Part shown: one piece after another, positions 35,030-43,214 of the stretch | Numbering within the stretch: position 1 is the first letter of the stretch | Layout of the letters: every line of letters begins with the position of its first letter | DNA from: Kangiella sp. | Lineage (GTDB): Bacteria > Pseudomonadota > Gammaproteobacteria > Enterobacterales > Kangiellaceae | Length of the DNA: 64,000 nucleotides | Assembly (NCBI GenBank): GCA_028284185.1 | Contig: JANQSG010000021.1 | Coordinates: forward strand, 248,001-312,000 | Reading direction: 5' to 3' | Made by a program: the position numbers and the translations under genes | Notes under the pieces: generated by a model | The model's input: only the letters and a program-made list of their open reading frames with translations | The model's database searches: none | Told to the model about the DNA's origin: nothing

Positions 35030-35534
35030 GTCTAATCCATTCTAGGTTTTCAACGGCAAAGCCATACTCTTGTGCTTTAGCTTTTAATCGTTTCTTTAAT
35101 AAATCATCAATAGTTTTGTCTCGTGCCAGAATCCATAAATAATCACGCTTTGGGCCAGCAACCATAGCATATTGATAAGCAGCTTCATCTAACTCAATAA
35201 TATTGTACCCGCCATAAAAAGGGCCAAAAAAACTAACCTTTAAAGCACCAATATCAGGGCTTTGGGTAAAATAGGCTTTACCCTCTGCTTCTTCCCATTT
35301 GTCAGTTTTGCTATTAAAACCTTTATTTAAAACTTTAATACCACCATCAGATCTTAAAGAATAATTTGCTGTAACTTTAATCAAGTCTTTTTCAAAACGA
35401 TTAGGCAACCGGGCAATTTCATACCAAGTACCTAAATAACGCTCCAGCTTAAAATTTTGAGCCACAGGTAAGTCTGTAGATCTGATACTACAGGCTGTTA
35501 GCAGAGGGAGAAGCAATAGATATAAATATTTCAT
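35022..35534 (-). CDS. blc: Outer-membrane lipoprotein lipocalin Blc
   Basis: A bacterial lipocalin of 170 aa anchored in the outer membrane and thought to bind fatty acids or lysophospholipids. The N-terminal signal ends in the lipobox LTAC (cysteine 15). The lipocalin GxW motif is GTWYEIARLPNRFE near residue 35, and the later YLWILAR segment is the conserved third region. Length matches E. coli Blc (177 aa). Confidence 0.93.
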   Translation of the reverse strand: MKYLYLLLLPLLTACSIRSTDLPVAQNFKLERYLGTWYEIARLPNRFEKDLIKVTANYSLRSDGGIKVLNKGFNSKTDKWEEAEGKAYFTQSPDIGALKVSFFGPFYGGYNIIELDEAAYQYAMVAGPKRDYLWILARDKTIDDLLKKRLKAKAQEYGFAVENLEWIRQN

Positions 35535-35606
35535 TAACTCAATTTAAAAACTTTCATACAGCAAATTTTTAAATAGTCTATTAAGTTAGGTGTGAATTTA
35601 AAGTGA

Positions 35607-35918
35607 TTATAAAGCGTAGTCTTTTTCAACTTTAGCGATCCGAACCTTAAAATCCGAATACCACTTTTCCCTGCCATACTTTTGTGCAATTCGGTGTTTG
35701 GCATGCGCTTTCCATTGCTTAATTGATGCTAAATCCTGCCAATAAGAAACCGTTATCCCTAACTCTTCACGCGCAGATTCAATTCCTAGAAAGCCGCCCT
35801 GTTCACTGGCTAAAGCGACCATTAATTCAGCCATATTTTCATAACCATCGGTATCATTACTCATCAAGGAGGAAAAAATAACAGCGTAATATGGTGGTTC
35901 TGGAGTATTTGCAAACAT
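35607..35918 (-). CDS. Antibiotic biosynthesis monooxygenase (ABM)-fold protein
   Basis: A 103-aa protein with the dimeric ferredoxin-like ABM fold, recognised from FLGIESAREELGITVSYW and the following WKAHAKHRIAQKYGREKWY. Members range from quinol monooxygenases to stress-response proteins; no cofactor is bound in most. The start could be the GTG at 35921 or the adjoining ATG at 35918, which I chose. It lies between PspC and blc on the same strand. Confidence 0.85.
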   Translation of the reverse strand: MFANTPEPPYYAVIFSSLMSNDTDGYENMAELMVALASEQGGFLGIESAREELGITVSYWQDLASIKQWKAHAKHRIAQKYGREKWYSDFKVRIAKVEKDYAL

Positions 35919-35940
35919 CACTTCATCTTTTGATAATCAA

Positions 35941-36123
35941 TTATTCTTCCGGGATCACTAGCCATAAAATAAGGTATAACCACAAACCAACAGAAGCCGT
36001 TAATATCGATAAAACCACATAGATAATACGCATCATAGTGGCATCCATACTAAAGCGCTTCGCCAGGCCACCGCATACCCCAGCAATCATTTTATTCGAT
36101 TTAGAACGTTTTAATCCTGACAT
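35941..36123 (-). CDS. PspC domain membrane protein
   Basis: A 60-aa single-domain PspC protein with the family signature KMIAGVCGGLAKRFSMDATMMRIIYV followed by one or two hydrophobic segments ending in LWLVIPEE. PspC-type proteins sense envelope stress or act at the membrane in the phage-shock system. There are no pspA or pspB genes nearby, so it is a stand-alone short form. An AGGTG ribosome site is present. Confidence 0.9.
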   Translation of the reverse strand: MSGLKRSKSNKMIAGVCGGLAKRFSMDATMMRIIYVVLSILTASVGLWLYLILWLVIPEE

Positions 36124-36437
36124 AAATCACCTGCTAATTGTTAATTTATTTCAACAAATACGGATTGTTATCTGCTAGCTTATAATCATACCAATCCTTG
36201 CAGGCAAGATGCAAAATCTGCTGCCTGCATTTAATTTCCTGATATTAAGGCGCAAAAGCTTTATTTGTGTATAATGGCGCCTCCCAAGCAAATGGTCATT
36301 GAGATAGGTACAGCGCAATTTGCTATAATAGCTTGCGCATAGGTACGGTAAGGGTAAGAGCCAAGAGTAAGAGCGTTTAGTTGACCGGTTGCTTTTTATT
36401 CGGATATTCAGTATCCGCAACTAGGTGAACGAACAAT
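36124..36437 (+). promoter_or_regulatory. Long leader and promoters of the DEAD-box helicase gene
   Basis: The 314 bases contain two TATAAT boxes on the plus strand, at 36270-36275 and 36324-36329, about 168 and 114 bases before the ATG. The mRNA would therefore have a 100-160 base leader, as for cold-shock genes such as csdA. A run of GGTACGGTAAGGG purine-rich sequence and a GGATATTCAGTATCC inverted repeat lie near the start. I see no separate gene. Confidence 0.5.
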
Positions 36438-38207
36438 ATGACCACTTCAGAACAAGTCTCATTTGAAGACTTAGCGCTTGCGCCTGCTATTTTAAAAGCC
36501 ATTAAAGACATCGGCTATGAACAAGCCTCGCCAATTCAGCAAGCCAGCATTCCAGTGCTTTTAACAGGTAAAGATATTATTGGCCAGGCACAAACTGGAA
36601 CGGGTAAAACAGCCGCATTTGCACTTCCCCTCCTATCCAACATTGACATTCAATCAAAGCACACTCAAGTATTGGTATTGGCTCCTACGCGTGAATTAGC
36701 CATTCAGGTGGCTGAAGCTTGCCAAAGTTATGCTAAATACCTAAAAGGTTTTAATGTTTTGCCGATTTATGGCGGTCAAAGTTATGACATTCAACTACGT
36801 CAATTAAAACGTGGTGCACAGGTGGTCGTCGGCACTCCAGGCCGCGTCATGGATCATATTCGCCGCAAAACCTTAAAACTGGATAAGCTAACCACTTTAG
36901 TGTTAGATGAAGCGGACGAAATGTTGCGTATGGGCTTTATTGATGATGTGGAATGGGTCTTGGAGCATACACCGCAGGATCGCCAGATTGCGCTGTTCTC
37001 AGCAACAATGCCGAAAGAAATCAAAAAAGTTGCAGAAAAACACCTGAATAATCCTGAGCATATCAAGATCCAGTCAAAAACCTCAACTGCCACCACCATT
37101 CACCAACGCTATTGGCCAGTCAGCGGTTTACATAAATTAGATGCATTGACTCGGATCCTGGAAAGCGAAACTTATGATGGCGTGATTATTTTTGTACGCA
37201 CTAAAATGGCCACAATTGAAATTGCCGATAAACTTAACGCTCGCGGTTTTAATGCAGAAGCCTTAAACGGTGATATTCAACAATCCGCCCGTGAAAGAAT
37301 CATTAGTAAACTGAAAAATGGGAAACTTGATATTTTATTGGCAACCGATGTGGCTGCTCGCGGTTTGGATGTAGAGCGAATCAGTCATGTGATTAACTAT
37401 GATATTCCTTATGATACTGAATCATACGTCCATCGAATTGGTCGTACAGGCCGTGCGGGTCGTTCTGGTCATGCTATTTTATTCGTTGCACATCGTGAAC
37501 GCCGTATGCTAAATGCCATTGAGCGTGCCACTAAACAGCCCATTGAAAAAATGGAAATGCCGACCATCAACTATATCAATGAACAACGCATTAATCGCTT
37601 TAAACAGCAAATTAATGACACTATTGCTAGTCAAGATTTAGAGTTTTATTTGCAACTAATTAAGAGTTACCAGGAACAATATGAACATGATCCACAAATT
37701 CTGGCTGCAGCTTTAGCCAAAATGGTTCAAGGCGAAGACGAGTTACTTTTAAAAGAAAGTAAAAAGAAAAAACTGAAAACCCAGGAATGGGACAAAGATG
37801 ATAACGATAGACCCAAGCGCAAATATAAGGATAAGGTTTTTTCTGCTAAAGCTTTGCCATTAAAAGATCACCCCGATATCAAAATGGAACGCTATCGTAT
37901 TGAAGCAGGCCATAAACACAAAGTTAAGGTAGGCAATATTGTTGGCGCCATTGCCAATGAAGCGGATATCGAAAGCCAATATATTGGTCAAATCGAACTT
38001 TATGAAGATTTTTCTACGGTAGATTTACCTGCCGATATGCCCGATGAAATTTTAAATATTCTTAAAAGTGCCCGTATTGCTGGCCGCGCCATGAGTATGA
38101 CTAAAATTGGTAATATGGATACAGAAGCCAAAGTTTCGAAAGAAAAATCTAATAAATCAAAAGCTAAACGTGCGAATACTCATAAAAGAAAAGCCAGGAA
38201 AAAATAG
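36438..38207 (+). CDS. deaD: ATP-dependent DEAD-box RNA helicase, CsdA/DeaD type
   Basis: RNA helicase of 589 aa, with roles known for the family in ribosome biogenesis, mRNA decay and cold adaptation. Motifs in order: Q motif (IQQASIPV, about 35), Walker A AQTGTGKT near 50, PTRELA, DEAD near 158, SAT near 187, RGLDVERI and HRIGRTGRAGR. Beyond the core, a long C-terminal region with a CsdA-like RNA-binding domain (VKVGNIVGAIANEAD near 500) and a lysine/arginine tail follows. The 5' leader suggests cold-shock control, and a hairpin overlaps the stop codon. Confidence 0.93.
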   Translation: MTTSEQVSFEDLALAPAILKAIKDIGYEQASPIQQASIPVLLTGKDIIGQAQTGTGKTAAFALPLLSNIDIQSKHTQVLVLAPTRELAIQVAEACQSYAKYLKGFNVLPIYGGQSYDIQLRQLKRGAQVVVGTPGRVMDHIRRKTLKLDKLTTLVLDEADEMLRMGFIDDVEWVLEHTPQDRQIALFSATMPKEIKKVAEKHLNNPEHIKIQSKTSTATTIHQRYWPVSGLHKLDALTRILESETYDGVIIFVRTKMATIEIADKLNARGFNAEALNGDIQQSARERIISKLKNGKLDILLATDVAARGLDVERISHVINYDIPYDTESYVHRIGRTGRAGRSGHAILFVAHRERRMLNAIERATKQPIEKMEMPTINYINEQRINRFKQQINDTIASQDLEFYLQLIKSYQEQYEHDPQILAAALAKMVQGEDELLLKESKKKKLKTQEWDKDDNDRPKRKYKDKVFSAKALPLKDHPDIKMERYRIEAGHKHKVKVGNIVGAIANEADIESQYIGQIELYEDFSTVDLPADMPDEILNILKSARIAGRAMSMTKIGNMDTEAKVSKEKSNKSKAKRANTHKRKARKK

Positions 38208-38220
38208 TGTCCTGGCTTTT
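38189..38220 (+). terminator. Terminator overlapping the deaD stop codon
   Basis: AAAAGCCAGGA and TCCTGGCTTTT pair around a loop that contains the TAG stop at 38205-38207. The convergent amidase gene ends about 25 bases further on. Confidence 0.6.
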
Positions 38221-38245
38221 CTGGAACACTTTATGCATTACATTT

Positions 38246-39892
38246 TTATTGGTAGTCAGCTGGTGGCTTCCTTAGTGTAAAGGCCTGTTCAAAAACATAA
38301 CCAAGCTGTAAAAGTTTATCTTCTGTAAAAGGTCTGGCGACAAAGGTAATACCCATCGGTTGTCCGTCTTGCGTATAGCCCATCGGCAGCGTAAGGCATG
38401 GATAGCGGGCTGCCGCTGCATAACCGGCATTTTTGTTATTAATGGATAACACTACATCCAGTTGATACTGCTTCATAGGTGTTTCAAAAAAACGGATACC
38501 TTCCTGATGTATTCTTGTTTTCAACTTAACTAAATCCTGTGGACTCATATCCAAAGATAAAATACCGGCCAAACGTGCTTGACCGTAAGGCGCTCTGATA
38601 GCCATATCCTGTTGATTATAATCAACTACGTCTTCAACCGTTTGCACTTCGATATCAGAAGACGCATAGGTGTTCAAGTAGTGCGCCAGATCAGTTTTCA
38701 TATCAGCGCTAAGCAAATCACCAAAACCATTAAAGTTCACTTTTTGTGGCTCAAATGCGATAGCAGTCGCACCCAATGAAACTAGCTTTTCTACTGTTTC
38801 CCGGTAAAGAGGCTCTGTTAAAAAATTTTTATTAACGCCAAAACGTAATCCGCTTAGCCTTTCAGTTTTCAGGTTTTGCCAGTAGCTTCTACCCTTAGGA
38901 TTATTTTTAGTAGCAGGATCTGCACTATCTTCACCAGTCATGGCAGAAAGCAAAATCGCGTTATCAATAACACTTTTGGTCATCGGGCCTGGGGTATCCA
39001 GGGTGCTGGAAATAGGTACAATACCGCCCCGGCTTAATAAACCGACCGTAGGTTTAAGCCCTACTAAAGAGTTTTTACTCGAAGGGGAAAGAATCGAGCC
39101 TGAAGTTTCTGTGCCTACCGCGGCAGCGGCATAATTAGCTGTTATAGCAACGCCGCTACCAGAACTGGAACCGCCAGTATCAAATTTTTTACTGCCATAG
39201 GGATTAAGCGTTTGCCCACCAACAGCGCTGTAGCCATTAGGACAACCTCGACATAAAAAATTAGCCCATTCGCTAAGGTTGGTTTTACCCAAAATAATGC
39301 CACCCTTCTGTTTAATTCTTTCAACAATAAAGGCGTCTGCCGTGTAATTATTTTTTAAAAGGTGTGCACCGGCACTAGTCGCCATACCACTGCTATTAAT
39401 ATTATCCTTTAACAGAATCGGCATACCGTAAATTGGATGTTCGGTTTTTGATTTGTTTTTATCTTTTTCTCTGGCTTGTTTTACCGCATCAGGATTGATA
39501 TCAATAATGGCATTTAGTGCTGTCTGTCGATTATTTTCATACTTAACAATACGGTAAAGATACCATTGTGTTAGCTTTTCATAATTGAGAGCGCCCGATT
39601 GAATATGCGATTGCAGCGTGGGTATATTCTGCTCCAGGATCAACGGCTTTAAACGCTGATAGTCCTTTTCAGAAAAATCACTAATCTGGCTGGATACTTT
39701 TTTCCATATAGCGTTTTTATCTAAAACTTTAGACTGAATAAGCTTATAACGCATTTTTTCAACAGGATGTTCAGCATTTTTCGCAATTTCTGCAGATTCG
39801 TCATAAGGCACCCAGGGAGCTATTACTGTCTTAGTTTGATGATGGCAGGCACTAATAAACAGCAATAAGAGAAAAAGTTTATTTTTTATCAT
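38246..39892 (-). CDS. Amidase-signature lipoprotein
   Basis: An amide hydrolase of 548 aa with the Ser-Ser-Lys amidase fold, predicted to sit in the envelope because the N-terminus is a lipoprotein signal ending in ISAC. The amidase signature GGSSSGSGVAI is near residue 242, the lysine is in ILLKDNI near 155, and GTETSGSILSPS holds the nucleophile region. About 70 N-terminal residues before the fold are helical. The natural amide substrate is unknown. In sequence type it resembles Glu-tRNA amidotransferase A-related, non-tRNA amidases. Confidence 0.88.
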   Translation of the reverse strand: MIKNKLFLLLLFISACHHQTKTVIAPWVPYDESAEIAKNAEHPVEKMRYKLIQSKVLDKNAIWKKVSSQISDFSEKDYQRLKPLILEQNIPTLQSHIQSGALNYEKLTQWYLYRIVKYENNRQTALNAIIDINPDAVKQAREKDKNKSKTEHPIYGMPILLKDNINSSGMATSAGAHLLKNNYTADAFIVERIKQKGGIILGKTNLSEWANFLCRGCPNGYSAVGGQTLNPYGSKKFDTGGSSSGSGVAITANYAAAAVGTETSGSILSPSSKNSLVGLKPTVGLLSRGGIVPISSTLDTPGPMTKSVIDNAILLSAMTGEDSADPATKNNPKGRSYWQNLKTERLSGLRFGVNKNFLTEPLYRETVEKLVSLGATAIAFEPQKVNFNGFGDLLSADMKTDLAHYLNTYASSDIEVQTVEDVVDYNQQDMAIRAPYGQARLAGILSLDMSPQDLVKLKTRIHQEGIRFFETPMKQYQLDVVLSINNKNAGYAAAARYPCLTLPMGYTQDGQPMGITFVARPFTEDKLLQLGYVFEQAFTLRKPPADYQ

Positions 39893-40011
39893 GTTGATAT
39901 CGAGCTAACGTTTTAGATAACTCATAACCTAATGAGTATATTCAGACTTGTCAATCAACCCGGAAAAGCTTTACTACTTTAAACGAAGTTAATTCAGCTA
40001 TTTCCACAGAA

Positions 40012-41100
40012 TTAACCATGCTTCTTCTTTAACAATTCAGGCAATATATATTGATACAAAATATCGAACGGTTGTTTTTGTTTGGTAAAATTTCCTTGAT
40101 TACTGCCTGTAAATACCACCACAGATTCCAATTCGGGAATAACATAAATAAACTGGCCACCATTTCCCCAGCTATGCCAAACATCAATATTCTTACTCTT
40201 TAAATCAAAGCCGGTTCTATACCACTGGTGAGAATAGGTTGTTTCTGTAATAGGCATGCCTTTAACTAAATCGGTAAAAGACCAGTTAACCTTAAAATGC
40301 TTTTTATAAATTAAATTGATAGCTTGCCTGGAAATAATTTTATTTCCTTGCCATTCACCTTTATTCAGTAACAAAAGACCGAATTTGGCTAAATCCTTAG
40401 GTAGAAAATACGCATTGCCTTGACCATTTAAAAAACGACCATCATAACTTTTAGTCAGACGATAGTTAGTAATTCCAAGTGGTTTCATTAGATATTTGTC
40501 AGCAAATTGAAATATATCCTCCTGACCCGCTCGCTCTAATGCAGCAGAAACAGCAGCCGCTAACATAAAGCTATTAGCATTACAGTAATTCCATTGGCCG
40601 CCAGGAATTGCAGCCATCTCTATCTCCATAGCATAGGCTAGAGGTGACTTACCTTCATCGACACCGAATTCATGGTTAGGACCATCAGAGCCGGGAGACT
40701 CATCACAGGAAAGCCCCGAGCTCATATTTAATAAATGCCTGATGGTTATTTGTTTTTTTCTAGGATCAGAAGTCTGTAGTTTTCGAAATCCTTCTAATAA
40801 AGGCATAACAGGCTCATCATAAGCTATCAATTTCTTGTCCGCAACGATTAGAGTGATTAAAGCCGTTATGCTTTTAAAGGTTGAATGAGTTCTATGGGGG
40901 ATTGATGCATTAAAACGGTCATAATAGTTTTCAGCGAGTAATTTTCCTTTTTGATACACAATTAGCGAATCAATACCTGTGTATTTATTGGGCTTGATAT
41001 CATTATGAGCCTGCTCTAATAGCGATAGCTCACTAGACACCTTTTTTGATAACGCATTCATACTAAATAGCAGTGCTGTGATAAGAAACCAATAGCGCAT
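40012..41100 (-). CDS. Serine hydrolase, beta-lactamase class C fold
   Basis: A 362-aa exported enzyme of the AmpC/DD-peptidase/esterase superfamily. A signal peptide (about 1-18) precedes the SxxK motif STFK near 73. YCNAN supplies the Y-x-N motif near 170, and HSWGNGG near 315 stands where the KTG box usually is, so it need not be a true beta-lactamase. Such proteins act as peptidases, esterases or amidases in the periplasm. The cluster of small secreted proteins begins about 70 bases upstream, with no sign of operon coupling. Confidence 0.87.
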   Translation of the reverse strand: MRYWFLITALLFSMNALSKKVSSELSLLEQAHNDIKPNKYTGIDSLIVYQKGKLLAENYYDRFNASIPHRTHSTFKSITALITLIVADKKLIAYDEPVMPLLEGFRKLQTSDPRKKQITIRHLLNMSSGLSCDESPGSDGPNHEFGVDEGKSPLAYAMEIEMAAIPGGQWNYCNANSFMLAAAVSAALERAGQEDIFQFADKYLMKPLGITNYRLTKSYDGRFLNGQGNAYFLPKDLAKFGLLLLNKGEWQGNKIISRQAINLIYKKHFKVNWSFTDLVKGMPITETTYSHQWYRTGFDLKSKNIDVWHSWGNGGQFIYVIPELESVVVFTGSNQGNFTKQKQPFDILYQYILPELLKKKHG

Positions 41101-41172
41101 AATTTTATTACCGTTTTATTTATTGCATTAGAATTAAGGAGAGCTATTCTAGTTATTCTATTCCTTCCGAAA

Positions 41173-41508
41173 TTAATGCTCCCCTACATAAACCAAGGTT
41201 TGTGGGGCTTCATTAGTTCCTATACCTGTAAACCCTAAAGAAATACCTTTAGACGAAGAAATTTTTGCCAATAAAGTTGTCCATAAAACCTTTCCACCTG
41301 CGGTAGTAGCATCTAATTTATAAGAATAACAACATCCATTATGAGCAGAATTAAAATCTTTAATATTTCGAAACCAAACGGTTCCATTAGAAGTTATTTG
41401 CCATTTCAAATGGCTCGCATCATTGATATTAACCCATTGCGTTCCAGCATTAGCTTTGCTACTCAATAAGATGCACGCAATTAATATTATCCCGAATAAG
41501 CTTTTCAT
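41173..41508 (-). CDS. Small secreted protein, family S member 1
   Basis: A 111-aa exported protein: signal peptide (1-21, cut after ANA), then about 90 residues with predicted beta strands, paired cysteines (GCCYSY near 59) and the helix LWTTLLAKISSSKGISLGF near 77-95, followed by a final strand. It matches the layout of six other small proteins in this region. The family is unnamed to me. The fold outline (strands, helix, strands) recalls OB-type B subunits of AB5 toxins, but this is only a guess. It is separated from member 2 by 68 bases. Confidence 0.65.
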   Translation of the reverse strand: MKSLFGIILIACILLSSKANAGTQWVNINDASHLKWQITSNGTVWFRNIKDFNSAHNGCCYSYKLDATTAGGKVLWTTLLAKISSSKGISLGFTGIGTNEAPQTLVYVGEH

Positions 41509-41576
41509 GTTTTTTTTATCCTCATCTTTTTCATTATTGATATTCTTATCTCAAGAGGTATCCTCTGCAATAAATC

Positions 41577-41942
41577 TCATATAACGTAATACCGTATACT
41601 CGCAGCCTTCCATGGTTCCCAAGCGCTACAGGTTGCTGGAACAGCATCACCATCAAACAGCATTGTCTTAATCGGGGTTTTACTTATCTTTGCCGACAGA
41701 AAGGTTGAATATAGGGTTTTACAGGTTTCTTTGCCTGTTTTGTAGCCAGTGCCCGGCACTGTCCATTCCGCATCAGGGCTGCAAAAAAATACAGGCCTAT
41801 TCATACTACTGAGTTTGATCATTAGTTTATTATTGCCGTGATAAGCTAACTCCTCAACTTCTCCAGAGCAGTATAAACTCGCTGAATGAGCTGAAAAAGA
41901 TGCTATCGCAAAGAAAGTTCCTAAAATGATTTTTGTTTTCAT
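41577..41942 (-). CDS. Small secreted protein, family S member 2
   Basis: A 121-aa exported protein with signal peptide (about 1-20, cut near SAHSAS), four cysteines, and the shared helix TLYSTFLSAKISKTPIKTM followed by a C-terminal strand ending ASIRYYVI. The start is the ATG at 41942, with GAGG 6 bases upstream; an in-frame start 14 codons earlier lacks this. The upstream end lies close to the RAYT element (from 41997), which may have separated this gene from the larger group. Confidence 0.68.
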   Translation of the reverse strand: MKTKIILGTFFAIASFSAHSASLYCSGEVEELAYHGNNKLMIKLSSMNRPVFFCSPDAEWTVPGTGYKTGKETCKTLYSTFLSAKISKTPIKTMLFDGDAVPATCSAWEPWKAASIRYYVI

Positions 41943-41971
41943 GACTGCCTCTATTTTGTTATGTTTTAAGT

Positions 41972-41991
41972 TAATTAGGGTCAAAATAATT
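41972..41991. repeat. Degenerate copy of the RAYT-element end repeat
   Basis: TAATTAGGGTCAAAATAATT resembles the left inverted repeat at 41997-42016 (AATTAGGGTCAGAGTTAATT) and lies 6 bases from it, on the same strand. It may be a relic of an earlier insertion or a slipped end. Confidence 0.5.
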
Positions 41992-41996
41992 AGAAT

Positions 41997-42016
41997 AATT
42001 AGGGTCAGAGTTAATT
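41997..42016. repeat. Left inverted repeat of the RAYT element
   Basis: AATTAGGGTCAGAGTTAATT, inverted copy of 42786-42805 with one mismatch. Confidence 0.75.
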
Positions 42017-42068
42017 ATTCTTAGGCCTACCAACTGAGTTAACTCTTAACCGCCTTCCCGTTAATTGT

Positions 42069-42698
42069 TCAATTTGTTGAATTGAAATCTTCTCTGGCAA
42101 ATATCAGACCTTTATTAGTCGCTTTTCGAAGATTACTAATCAACTCTTTATCGACTTGAAATTTAAATAACTGTCTATAAGCTTCAAGCCCTTCATTTTC
42201 TGTTTTACCTAACTTCAAATATTCTTGATGCGGCTTACATAACTCAGAACTTTTACCTAAAGCGTTAATTCGATAACTAGACCAAAAATATTCATTAGGC
42301 TCGTCAACCATTCCAGCTCTTACAGGGTTTAGCTCAATATAGCGATAACACTCTAATAAATAAGCCTCACTATCAACCAAACAAGATTTAAATCGACCTT
42401 CCCACAAAGTTCCTGTTCGCTGGTAAGAATAATTAAAGTATCGAACATAATTTCTACCCAGTGACTGCATCATCTTTGAAACACCACCAGAAGCTCTAAG
42501 GGTCGCCAGCAAGTGAACATGATTGGCCATAAATACCCAAGCATGAATATCTACTTGGTATTTTTTAGAAGCCGCTAATAACCAATGAGTATAAGCAGCA
42601 TAGTCCTCATCAGCAACAAAACAAATACTCCGGTTATTTCCTCGCTGAATAATATGCTGCGGAATATCAACCACATCCAATCTCGGTAATCGTGCCAT
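42069..42698 (-). CDS. REP-associated tyrosine transposase (Y1/TnpA-like)
   Basis: A 209-aa Y1-type single-strand DNA transposase relative. The HUH motif is NHVHLL near residue 60, preceded by VDIHAWVFM, and the tyrosine region is YRYIELNPVRAGMV near 120-135; QRGNNRS near 18 is typical of the RAYT group. The ATG at 42698 follows AGAGG at 5 bases; an in-frame GTG two codons upstream is less likely. Enclosed by the 20-bp inverted repeats, it may move only its own element or short REP-like repeats. Confidence 0.9.
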   Translation of the reverse strand: MARLPRLDVVDIPQHIIQRGNNRSICFVADEDYAAYTHWLLAASKKYQVDIHAWVFMANHVHLLATLRASGGVSKMMQSLGRNYVRYFNYSYQRTGTLWEGRFKSCLVDSEAYLLECYRYIELNPVRAGMVDEPNEYFWSSYRINALGKSSELCKPHQEYLKLGKTENEGLEAYRQLFKFQVDKELISNLRKATNKGLIFAREDFNSTN

Positions 42699-42785
42699 AA
42701 TCACCTCTCATCCTTGAAAAGTTATAACTTAGCTATTAACTACCAACTCTGGAAAGAGACAATCTCTTAAATAATTGTAAGAAAG

Positions 42786-42805
42786 AATTAACTCTGACCC
42801 CAATT
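42786..42805. repeat. Right inverted repeat of the RAYT element
   Basis: AATTAACTCTGACCCCAATT. Read on the minus strand it provides the last codons (N-W-G-Q-S-stop) of the 136-aa gene ending at 42788. Confidence 0.75.
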
Positions 42806-43198
42806 ATTAATCGGGGATACCCCGTTCTTCTCACAGACATTTATATTCTTGATTAACTTTAAAGCATAATCTTTTAACGAGTGTTCTAATTTTTTATCAG
42901 TATATCTACTTGTTATAGGCTTTTTCACTAATTTGCAAAAAGCGGCGCGCTGTCGCTGAGTCAAGTCTTTAGGATAGTACTCATAACGCTTTAACACTAA
43001 AATCCTACTTATGAGTATAACTACTAGCTTTTCTTCCGTTGTACCTAAGTTTGTAGACTCATATACTAACTCAATATCTAATACAACTTGCTCAAACAAG
43101 TCACTATTCTGTTTATCAATTTCCTTTTTCTTCATAAAGAAGAAAGTTAAGGAAGCAGAAATCACAAGCAATAGTATTATACCTATCATTTTTTTCAT
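42788..43198 (-). CDS. Small membrane-anchored protein behind the RHS gene; possible immunity protein
   Basis: A 136-aa protein with one N-terminal hydrophobic segment (about 3-22) followed by a charged, helical domain with two cysteines (AAFCKLV and NVCEKNG). It starts 16 bases after the RHS stop with GAGG 6 bases before the ATG at 43198, so cotranslation is likely. Toxin-immunity pairs are often laid out so, but no direct evidence exists. Its last five residues and stop are written by the inverted end of the RAYT element, so the original C-terminus was probably replaced. Confidence 0.6.
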   Translation of the reverse strand: MKKMIGIILLLVISASLTFFFMKKKEIDKQNSDLFEQVVLDIELVYESTNLGTTEEKLVVILISRILVLKRYEYYPKDLTQRQRAAFCKLVKKPITSRYTDKKLEHSLKDYALKLIKNINVCEKNGVSPINNWGQS

Positions 43199-43214
43199 AA
43201 ATTTCCTCAACTAA

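Larger units (their letters stand above)
41997..42805 (-). mobile_element. RAYT/IS200-like element with 20-bp inverted ends
   Basis: An about 809-bp unit. The left end AATTAGGGTCAGAGTTAATT (41997-42016) and the right end AATTAACTCTGACCCCAATT (42786-42805) are inverted copies with one mismatch, enclosing a single transposase-like gene. The GGGTCAGAGTTAATT core is a motif I know to accompany such genes in gammaproteobacteria. No target duplication is clear. The right end lies within the last codons of the small gene that follows the RHS protein. Confidence 0.75.

Noticed and set aside
41173-41942. Calling the small secreted proteins AB5 B subunits outright
   Set aside because: The strand-helix-strand order and size suggest it, but there is no direct sequence match to SubB/PltB-type subunits that I can confirm by eye.
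42069-42698. A full insertion sequence with multiple genes or long repeats
   Set aside because: Only one Y1-type gene and 20-bp inverted ends are present; no tnpB, no longer repeats.
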